The notes below the pieces were generated by a model. It ran no database searches, was not told the origin of the DNA, and was given only the letters and a program-made list of their open reading frames with translations. From assembly GCA_041389495.1 (NCBI GenBank), contig JAWKRT010000001.1:2108001-2172000 (forward strand): DNA of 64,000 nt, in the 5' to 3' direction. Below, piece by piece: positions 24,768-31,690 of this stretch. Both the position numbers and the translations under genes were made by a program. Numbering within the stretch: the stretch's first letter is position 1; each line of letters starts with the position of its first letter. This stretch comes from Myxococcota bacterium (GTDB taxonomy: Bacteria > Myxococcota_A > UBA9160 > UBA4427).

Positions 24768-25824
24768 AGCCGTGCCGCCACTCGAGCACCGTCGGCTTCG
24801 ACGGGTCGGTGCGATCCACGACCGCCGCGATCGTCCGCCGCACGTCCCCCACCGTGGCCTCGGCCTCGACCCGGAACAGGGTCGCCTGCGCAGGCAGGCT
24901 GGCATCGGGGAAGATCGACCCCTCGACGATCTCGGCGGCGAGGATACATCGGTCGTCCGCGCCCGTAGTCGTGCAGAGAATCCGGCCTTCCTCGCGCGCG
25001 CGCAGGATGCGGCGGACCGTGTCCTCGCTCGCGAGGGTCCGGCTCCCCTGGCTGCCGTGGTAGACGAGCGCCAGCACGTGCGGCGGCGCGGTGTTGAGGT
25101 TGATCCCGGTGCCGTCCTTGCGCGGGTGGACGGTGACGTAGGGGCGGAGGCCGTCCACGAGCACGGGCGTGAAGCCCTCCACCATGCCGAGCTCGTCGAC
25201 GCTGCGCAGCGGCTCGTTCGCGGCCTCGTAGGGCGGCGACTGGCGTTCGTACCAGGCGTTCTCGGGGCCCCCGCGCTGGCGCTCCTCGTCGGCGTCCACG
25301 TAGTCGATCAGGTTGTAGGCGAGCTCGCGGGCGTCGAAGGCGCGCTCTCCGGGAGCCACGGGCAGCTCGTCGATCACCTTCTCGAGGACCGCGATCAGGA
25401 AGTCGACCGCCTCCTCGCTCGCCTCGCCCGTCGCGGTCTCCGGCACGATCGCGTTGAGGTCGAGGAGGCTGCCCTCGTCGCGGATGCGCACGCGCAGACG
25501 GGCTCCGTCGTCGGTCGCGATCTCGTAGCGCTCGGCCTGGGCCCAGGCGTCGAGGTAGGTGTCGCCGGGCGGGCCGCCCTGCGCGCTCGCCAGGGAGTCG
25601 GCGAGCAGCAGGAAGGTCGCGAGCTGGACGCCGCCGCGTGCGAGCGCGTCGGCCTGCGCGGCTGCGTCGCGATTGCGCGCGATGTGGTAGTCGACGATCG
25701 CGCGGCGCGAGAAGCCGATCACGACCGTCATCAGCAGGAGGCCGATCACGAGCACGAGCGCGAGCACGACGCCCGCCTCGCGCCGCGCGCGCGGCTTCGC
25801 GAACGGTGCGGGGAGGCGCGTCAT
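24763..25824 (-). CDS. gspK: Type II secretion system minor pseudopilin K
   Basis: GspK caps the pseudopilus tip with GspI and GspJ. The prepilin-type N-terminus has the cleavage Gly at residue 18 (R-R-E-A-G then V-V-L-A-L-V-L-V) and, as is characteristic for GspK, lacks the Glu at position +5. A long globular periplasmic domain of about 330 residues follows, with the family patterns D-L-N-A-I, L-A-Y-N-L-I-D-Y-V-D-A-D and I-N-L-N-T-A-P. The ATG at 25824 overlaps the gspJ stop in ATGA; a GTG three codons earlier is less likely. Confidence 0.93.
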   Translation of the reverse strand: MTRLPAPFAKPRARREAGVVLALVLVIGLLLMTVVIGFSRRAIVDYHIARNRDAAAQADALARGGVQLATFLLLADSLASAQGGPPGDTYLDAWAQAERYEIATDDGARLRVRIRDEGSLLDLNAIVPETATGEASEEAVDFLIAVLEKVIDELPVAPGERAFDARELAYNLIDYVDADEERQRGGPENAWYERQSPPYEAANEPLRSVDELGMVEGFTPVLVDGLRPYVTVHPRKDGTGINLNTAPPHVLALVYHGSQGSRTLASEDTVRRILRAREEGRILCTTTGADDRCILAAEIVEGSIFPDASLPAQATLFRVEAEATVGDVRRTIAAVVDRTDPSKPTVLEWRHGS

Positions 25825-26789
25825 CGCAGGCACGGCGTCACGTCGATCGGGTTGCCGTTGGCGTCGAAGATCGTCTCGTCACCCGGCCGCACGCAGTTGT
25901 TCCAGATCGCCGCGAAGCCGGTGTTGCGCGGGTTCGCCGCGACGCCGAGCTGCCCGAAGCACTGGCCGTACGTGATCTTGCACTCCTCCTCTTCCTCCTC
26001 GCCGTCGCTCGCGAGGTTCGCCACCGCTTCGGAGACGCCGACGTCCGCGAGCGGGCGCTGGTAGAGGACGACGCGCCGGCGGTACTCGGTGAGGGGCGGC
26101 TCCTCGCCGCGATCCGCGTAGTCGTCGAGCTCCTCGGGCGTGAGGTCGGGCCAGAGCGCGAGTCGGATCTCGACCGCGACGGGCAGCTCGCTCGAGTCGG
26201 CGATGAGCGTCGAGTCCCACTCGTCCACCCAGCCCCCGTCCGCGAGGAAGTGCAGCGAGAAGCGCGCGACGTCCTCGGCGACGGCGATCGTGCCCGGGTC
26301 GTCGCGGCGCGGGAAGGCGTGGTCCTCGGCGAGGAACGGGTTCACCCAGCGCATCAGCACGAAGCGCGGGACGTCGCCCGCGCCGAGCGCGTCGTCGGGC
26401 TCGAGGAAGTAGGCGTACGTCGCGAGCCCGGCCGCGCTCTTGCGCTGCTCGGGGTCGACCGCGAGCGCGTCGCTGCGGTGCGCGAGCGTCGTGAAGAGCA
26501 GGCGATCCGCGCCGTCCTGGCCCTGCCTTCCCTCGGCGATGAAGACCCATGGGTGCGTGAGCGGGTCGGCCTCGGGATCCTTCGACACGAGGAACGCCGA
26601 CTCGACGTCGTTCGCGATGCGGTCGAGCACGGCGGTGGCGAGGCGGATCTCGCGCGTGCTCGCGACGGAGGCCTGCGAGCCGCGCGTCACGGTCATGAAC
26701 ATCGTCGTGATCATGCCGATCACGATCGCCGTCGTGAAGATCACGAACAGCGCCTCGAAGAGCGTGAAGCCGCTCGTGCGCCGCCGCAT
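25821..26789 (-). CDS. gspJ: Type II secretion system minor pseudopilin J
   Basis: The prepilin signal is S-G then F-T-L-F-E-A-L-F, with cleavage after Gly7 and Glu at +5. The hydrophobic helix reads F-V-I-F-T-T-A-I-V-I-G-M-I. At 322 residues it is longer than typical GspJ (about 200-240). The extra length is in the globular domain and an acidic run (E-E-E-E-E-E near 268-273) followed by a cysteine-containing C-terminal piece with three Cys (C-K-I, C-F-G, N-N-C). It overlaps gspI by one base and gspK by four. Confidence 0.9.
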   Translation of the reverse strand: MRRRTSGFTLFEALFVIFTTAIVIGMITTMFMTVTRGSQASVASTREIRLATAVLDRIANDVESAFLVSKDPEADPLTHPWVFIAEGRQGQDGADRLLFTTLAHRSDALAVDPEQRKSAAGLATYAYFLEPDDALGAGDVPRFVLMRWVNPFLAEDHAFPRRDDPGTIAVAEDVARFSLHFLADGGWVDEWDSTLIADSSELPVAVEIRLALWPDLTPEELDDYADRGEEPPLTEYRRRVVLYQRPLADVGVSEAVANLASDGEEEEEECKITYGQCFGQLGVAANPRNTGFAAIWNNCVRPGDETIFDANGNPIDVTPCLR

Positions 26790-27448
26790 CAGCCCGCGTC
26801 CTCGTCGTCGCGCGCCGCGTCGCGGTCGCGGGTGGACTCGTCGCGACCGGTGGGGGCCGGGGCGCTCGCGCCCGCGCTCTCGAGCGACGCGAGGAGCGCC
26901 GGGTCGATCGCGAACGTCGTGCGCGCGGCGAGCGGCGGCGGCTCGATCGCGCCGGTCGCGAGTGCGTCCTCGACGTCCGTCACGCGCCGCACCTCGACGC
27001 GCACGCGCAGCAGGGCGGTCGCGGCGGCGGCCTTCGCGTCCTTCGGGAGCGCGTCGAGCGAGAGGTCGAGCGGTGGCGCGCTCGTGCCCTCGATCGCGCC
27101 GAGCGCCGCGAGCGCGTCGAACGGCTCGACGGCGACCCGCACGTCGTAGAGATCGCCGCCGAAGCCGTCGCCGTAGCGCGGCGCCGACTCGGCAGCGGGG
27201 GCGGTCGAGTCGTACGGCTGCGGCACGCCACCTGCGACGAGCGCCGCCTCCGCGTCGGCCAGCGCCTCGTCCGCGATCAGCGACGCCTCGAGCGACTCCT
27301 TGCTCTCGCGCTCTCTCGCGGTGCTGTCGCCGGCGAGCGTGACGAGGAAGAAGTACCAGATCGTGATGATGCCGATCGCCGCGACGACCTCGAGCATCGT
27401 GAAGCCGCGCGCGCGGGCGGCGGCGCCGCCCGGCCTAACGAGGCTCAT
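26789..27448 (-). CDS. gspI: Type II secretion system minor pseudopilin I
   Basis: The prepilin signal A-R-G then F-T-M-L-E-V-V-A-A-I-G has cleavage after Gly15 and Glu at +5. At 219 residues it is nearly twice the usual 125, with an alanine-rich globular part and a Pro/Thr/Asp-rich tail of about 30 residues. Assignment as GspI follows from operon order (between H and J) and the F-T-M-L-E-V motif. Its start overlaps the last 14 bases of gspH. Confidence 0.82.
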   Translation of the reverse strand: MSLVRPGGAAARARGFTMLEVVAAIGIITIWYFFLVTLAGDSTARERESKESLEASLIADEALADAEAALVAGGVPQPYDSTAPAAESAPRYGDGFGGDLYDVRVAVEPFDALAALGAIEGTSAPPLDLSLDALPKDAKAAAATALLRVRVEVRRVTDVEDALATGAIEPPPLAARTTFAIDPALLASLESAGASAPAPTGRDESTRDRDAARDDEDAG

Positions 27449-28037
27449 CGTCGAGGATCCTCACGGAGTCGAGCAGCGGGCTCACGTCGAGCACGTAGCC
27501 CTGGATGCCTTCGCTCCCGAGCACGACCTGCGCCGGCGCGGTCGAGCCGTCCGCGGCGAAGACGATCTGGAACTCGCCGGTGTCGAACCAGCCCTCGTCC
27601 ATCTGCACGCCCTCGAAGTACACGTCCTCGTCGAGGCGACGCGCGTCCCCGAAGTCGCCGGGCACGGGGCGGTAGCTCGGCAGGTCGCGGGTGGGCGGCG
27701 ACATCGGGATGGGGCCGCGCAGGTCGAGGGGCGGAGGGGGCGGCGCATCCGGGTCCTCGTCGGCGTCGGTGACGAACCACTCGAGCTGGTACGTGCCCTC
27801 CTCGAGGCCGAGGCGCAGGCGGTGCGGCCTCGCCGTCATCACGGCGCGCTGGCGCGCGTACTCGAGGGAGCTCGCGACGGCGGTCGCGGCCTCGCGCAGG
27901 TCTCCCTGGCGCGTGAGCCCGAAGCTCGGCGCGATCAGCGACATCACGAGCGCGAGGATCGCGACGACCGCGACCATCTCGAGCAGCGTGAAGCCGTCGT
28001 GCGAGGCGCGGGCGCTGCGCGGGCCGTTCGTGCTCAC
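27435..28037 (-). CDS. gspH: Type II secretion system minor pseudopilin H
   Basis: The prepilin signal D-G then F-T-L-L-E-M-V-A-V-V-A-I-L-A-L has cleavage after Gly15. The GspH-type pattern S-L-E-Y-A-R-Q-R-A-V-M-T follows. The 200-residue protein has a proline run (five Pro in P-D-A-P-P-P-P-P) in the middle of the globular domain. GspH is the first minor pseudopilin below the tip. The start is GTG at 28037, 28 bases after gspG. Confidence 0.9.
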   Translation of the reverse strand: MSTNGPRSARASHDGFTLLEMVAVVAILALVMSLIAPSFGLTRQGDLREAATAVASSLEYARQRAVMTARPHRLRLGLEEGTYQLEWFVTDADEDPDAPPPPPLDLRGPIPMSPPTRDLPSYRPVPGDFGDARRLDEDVYFEGVQMDEGWFDTGEFQIVFAADGSTAPAQVVLGSEGIQGYVLDVSPLLDSVRILDDEPR

Positions 28038-28065
28038 CGCTCGCCGTGCTCCCCGCCCCGCGACG

Positions 28066-28581
28066 CTAGTTGCCCGCGGCGTCGTCTTCCCAGTTTCCGA
28101 AGTCGGCGTCGAGGTCGTCGCCGCCGGCCTGTCCGTCGGCCCCGAGCGACCAGATGTCGAAGCCGCGCGGGTTGTGCTGCCCGGGGCTCTCGTACTGGAA
28201 CGGGTTGCTCCAGGTGTCGAGCAGCTTCTTGCGCTCCTTGACGTAGCCGTCGACCGGGTAGCGGCGCGGCTCCGGGGGCGTCGTGGGCGCGGTCACGAGC
28301 GCCTCGAGGCCCTGCTCGGTCGTCGGGTAGCGCCCGTTGTCGAGCCGGTAGAGCTCGAGCGACTGGACGAGCTGCGTCATCTGCGCCTCGGCGGCCGTCT
28401 TCCGCGCTTCGCCGACGCGCCCGAGGATCTGCGTTCCGATCAGTCCCATCAGGATCCCGATGATCGCGACGACGGCGACCATCTCGAGCAGCGTGAACCC
28501 GCGCGCGGCGGTGCGGGCAGGGCGGGTCGGGCGCGCCGCGGAGTCCGTCGGCGGAGGGGCGATCGTCGGTTCCATCGTCAT
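28066..28581 (-). CDS. gspG: Type II secretion system major pseudopilin G
   Basis: GspG polymerises into the pseudopilus that pushes substrates through the secretin. Cleavage is expected after Gly28 in A-R-G then F-T-L-L-E-M-V-A-V, with Glu at +5. The GspG hallmarks Y-R-L-D-N-G-R-Y-P-T-T-E-Q-G-L-E-A-L, W-S-N-P-F-Q-Y and W-S-L-G-A-D-G-Q follow. The leader is long (28 residues, Pro/Thr/Ala-rich). The ATG at 28581 is preferred because AAGGAA precedes it; an ATG two codons later is also possible. The C-terminal N-W-E and acidic residues fit the calcium site of GspG. Confidence 0.96.
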   Translation of the reverse strand: MTMEPTIAPPPTDSAARPTRPARTAARGFTLLEMVAVVAIIGILMGLIGTQILGRVGEARKTAAEAQMTQLVQSLELYRLDNGRYPTTEQGLEALVTAPTTPPEPRRYPVDGYVKERKKLLDTWSNPFQYESPGQHNPRGFDIWSLGADGQAGGDDLDADFGNWEDDAAGN

Positions 28582-28617
28582 GTCCGTTCCTTCGCGGCGG
28601 CCCGTCGCGGGCCGCGC

Positions 28618-29874
28618 CTAGCGCGTGACCGAGTTGGTGAGCTGCAGGAGCGGCTGCAGGGTAGCCAGGATGATGACGAGCACGATGCCCACCATCACGA
28701 GGATGAGCGCCGGCTCGAGCAGTGCGGTGAGCCGCGTGATCGTGTTCTCGACCTGCTCGTCGTAGGTGTCGGCGACGCGGCCGAGCATGCCCTCGAGCTC
28801 GCCGCTGTGCTCGCCGACCTCGATCATGGTCGTCACCATGGCCGGGAACTCGCCGCTCGCGCGCAGCGGCACGGCGAGCGGCGTGCCCTCGACGATGCTC
28901 GTGCGCGCCTGGTCGACGGCGCGCGCGATCACGGCGTTGTTGGCGACGTGCTTCGCGATGTCGAGCGACTTCACGATGCCGACGCCGCTCGCGAGCAGCG
29001 TCGAGAGCGTGCGCGTGAGACGCGCGATCGCGAGCACGCGCGTGAGCCTTCCGAGCACGGGGAGGCGCAGGCGGAAGCGGTCCCAGGCCTCGCGCCCGCG
29101 CTCGGTGCGGCGGAAGGCGCGCAGGCCGAGGAGCCCTGCGGCCAGGGCGAGCGCGAGCGCCCACCACCAGCCGCGCAGGAACGCGGAGGTGCCGAGGATG
29201 ATGCGCGTCGGCAGCGGCAGCGCCTGGTTCATGTCGGCCAGCAGGCTCGTGATCTGCGGCAGCACGAAGGTGACGAGCGCGCCGATCACGAGCACCGAGA
29301 AGCCCAGCATGATGGCCGGGTAGAGCATGATCGACAGCACCTTGTTGGACAGCCGCAGCTGGTCCTCCTGGTAGTCGGCGACGCGCGCGAGCACGGTGCC
29401 GAGCGCGCCGCTCGCCTCGCCGGCGCGCACCATGCTGACGTAGAGGTTGTCGAACTGCCGCGTGGCGGTGAGGGCGTCGGCGAGCGACGAGCCCTCGTTC
29501 ACGCGCTCGCGGACCTGCGCGAAGGTCGACCGCAGCTTCGCGTGTTCGACCTGCTGGACGAGCGCGCCGAGCGACTCGACGAGCGGGATGCCGGCCAGCA
29601 CGAGCGTCGACAGCTGGCGCGTCGCGATCGCGTTCTCCATCGGCGGGATGCGGCCCACCGAGACGAGCGAGAGGGCGCGCGCGAGGCGCGACTCCTCGGC
29701 GTCGGACTCCTCGCGCGCGGCGCCGCGCGCGCCCTCGGTGGCCTCGACGAGCTCCGTCAGGATCACGCCCTGCGAGCGCATCTTGGCGCGGGCGGCGCGC
29801 GCGCTGTCCGCCGTGACGGAGCCCTTGGCCGACTTGCCGTCGGCGTGGACGCCCTTGTACGCGTAGATCGCCAC
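28618..29874 (-). CDS. gspF: Type II secretion system inner-membrane protein F
   Basis: This is the polytopic core of the inner-membrane platform. The 418-residue protein opens with A-I-Y-A-Y-K-G-V and has the two duplicated GspF domains. The first contains A-T-R-Q-L-S-T-L-V-L-A-G-I-P-L, the second A-R-L-T-R-T-L-S-T-L-L-A-S-G-V. Three membrane segments are visible (about 180-200, 225-243, 385-405). The start is GTG at 29874, with AGGGGTGAC just upstream. A 31-base gap separates it from gspE. Confidence 0.96.
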   Translation of the reverse strand: MAIYAYKGVHADGKSAKGSVTADSARAARAKMRSQGVILTELVEATEGARGAAREESDAEESRLARALSLVSVGRIPPMENAIATRQLSTLVLAGIPLVESLGALVQQVEHAKLRSTFAQVRERVNEGSSLADALTATRQFDNLYVSMVRAGEASGALGTVLARVADYQEDQLRLSNKVLSIMLYPAIMLGFSVLVIGALVTFVLPQITSLLADMNQALPLPTRIILGTSAFLRGWWWALALALAAGLLGLRAFRRTERGREAWDRFRLRLPVLGRLTRVLAIARLTRTLSTLLASGVGIVKSLDIAKHVANNAVIARAVDQARTSIVEGTPLAVPLRASGEFPAMVTTMIEVGEHSGELEGMLGRVADTYDEQVENTITRLTALLEPALILVMVGIVLVIILATLQPLLQLTNSVTR

Positions 29875-29905
29875 GTCACCCCTGCCACGTCCGCGCGCGA
29901 GCGCG

Positions 29906-31690
29906 TCAGATCTGCGCGACCGCGCCTTCCTCCTCGGTCGCGCGCAGCACTTCGGCGATGGACGTGATGCCGCGCAGGACCTTGCGCGCGCCGTCGCCGC
30001 GGAGGGTGCCCATGCCCTTCGACACCGCCTTGTGCTTGATCGTCTTCGAGTCGACGTTCTTCGTGACCATGTCGCGGATCTCGTCGTCGATCAGCATCAG
30101 CTCGAAGATGCCGAGCCGGCCGCGGTAGCCCGAGTAGCTGCAGGTCGCGCAGCCGACGGGCCGGAACAGCTTCACGGGGCGGCCGGGGTGGCGGACGCCG
30201 ATCTCGCTCAGCTCCTCGGGCGTCGCCTCGTACGCCTCCTTGCACTCGTTGCACAGCACGCGCACGAGACGCTGCGCGAGCGCGCCGACGAGCGACGACC
30301 CGACGAGGAACGGCTCGACTCCCATGTCGACGAGGCGCGTGATCGCGCTGGCCGCGTCGTTCGTGTGCAGCGTCGACAGCACGAGGTGGCCGGTGAGCGA
30401 CGCCTGGATCGCGATCTCGGCGGTCTCGAGGTCGCGGATCTCGCCGACGAGCACGACGTTCGGGTCCTGGCGGAGCACCGAGCGCAGCCCGGCCGCGAAC
30501 GTGAGGCCGATCTTCGGGTTGACCTCGATCTGTCCGACGCCCGGCTGCTGGATCTCGACCGGGTCCTCGATCGTGATGATGTTCTTGTCGGTGTCGTTGA
30601 TCTTCGCGAGCGCCGCGTGCAGCGTCGTCGTCTTGCCCGAGCCGGTGGGGCCGGTGACGAGGAAGATGCCGTTCGGCCGCTTGACGATGCGCTCGATCGC
30701 CTGGAGCTGGTGCTGCGCGAACCCGATCTTCTCGAGGTCGAGGAGCTCCTGCGTGTCGGGCAGGAGGCGCAGCACGAGACGCTCGCCGTAGGTGACGGGC
30801 ACGGTCGACAGGCGGACGTCGTAGCCGCGCCCCGCGATCTTGAGCCGGATGCGGCCGTCCTGCGGCAGCCGCTTCTCCGCGATGTCGAGCGAGCCCATGA
30901 TCTTGATGCGCGACGCGATGCTCGCCTGCAGCGCGCGCGGGAGCGGCTTCATCGGCTCGTAGAGCACGTCGTCGATGCGGAAGCGCACGCGGATCTCGCG
31001 CTCGAACGGCTCGATGTGGATGTCGCTCGCGCGCTCCTTCACCGCGTGCTGGAGCATCGAGTTCACGAGCCGGATGATGGGCGCGTCGTCCGTCGCCTCG
31101 AGCAGGTCGGTCGGCTCGTTCGAGATCTCGCCCGCGAGCGCGTCGAGGTCGTCCTCGGCCTCCTCGGCGAGCTGGTCGGTGGCGCTCGGGCCGCGGTCGT
31201 AGACGGTGTTGATCGCGTCGACGATCACGCGTTCGGGGGCCAGCTCGACGTCGATCTCGGCGCCGTCGAACAGCATGCGGAGGTCGTCGAGCGGCGCAGT
31301 GTCGAGCGGGCTCGCGGCGACGACGCGGATCGCATCGACCGCGCTCGGCCCCGCGCCCGTGCTGCGGCCGATCGGGAGCAGCTTGTGCTGCTTCGCGAAT
31401 CCGATCGGGACGTGCTGCAGCAGGGTGTCGTCGATCTCGTCCGGCGCGAGCGACGTGCGCAGCGGGAGCCCGAGCTGCTCGGAGAACGCGACGAGCAGCT
31501 CGTCCGCGCTCACCATCCCTTCCTCGATCAGGACGTCGGCGAGACGTTCGCCCGTCTCGGCCTGCAGACGGCGCGCCTCGGCGAGCTGATCGGCGTCGAG
31601 CCGCGTCGTGCGCAGCAGGACGTCGCCGAGGTCGAGTCGGCCCGCGCGCGCGCCCGGCGCGCCGTCGAGCGCGGTGGGCGCCTGGCTCAC
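29906..31690 (-). CDS. gspE: Type II secretion system ATPase E
   Basis: This is the cytoplasmic hexameric ATPase that powers pseudopilus assembly. The N-terminal MshEN-like domain (L-G-D-V-L-L-R-T-T-R-L, A-D-V-L-I-E-E-G-M-V) covers about 1-160. Walker A is G-P-T-G-S-G-K-T-T-T, the Asp box is in E-D-P-V-E, Walker B V-V-L-V-G-E-I-R-D, and the His box T-G-H-L-V-L-S-T-L-H-T-N. The tetracysteine zinc motif of GspE is present (C-N-E-C and C-A-T-C). The length (594) is slightly long, and the GTG start at 31690-31688 overlaps the gspD stop. Confidence 0.97.
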   Translation of the reverse strand: MSQAPTALDGAPGARAGRLDLGDVLLRTTRLDADQLAEARRLQAETGERLADVLIEEGMVSADELLVAFSEQLGLPLRTSLAPDEIDDTLLQHVPIGFAKQHKLLPIGRSTGAGPSAVDAIRVVAASPLDTAPLDDLRMLFDGAEIDVELAPERVIVDAINTVYDRGPSATDQLAEEAEDDLDALAGEISNEPTDLLEATDDAPIIRLVNSMLQHAVKERASDIHIEPFEREIRVRFRIDDVLYEPMKPLPRALQASIASRIKIMGSLDIAEKRLPQDGRIRLKIAGRGYDVRLSTVPVTYGERLVLRLLPDTQELLDLEKIGFAQHQLQAIERIVKRPNGIFLVTGPTGSGKTTTLHAALAKINDTDKNIITIEDPVEIQQPGVGQIEVNPKIGLTFAAGLRSVLRQDPNVVLVGEIRDLETAEIAIQASLTGHLVLSTLHTNDAASAITRLVDMGVEPFLVGSSLVGALAQRLVRVLCNECKEAYEATPEELSEIGVRHPGRPVKLFRPVGCATCSYSGYRGRLGIFELMLIDDEIRDMVTKNVDSKTIKHKAVSKGMGTLRGDGARKVLRGITSIAEVLRATEEEGAVAQI

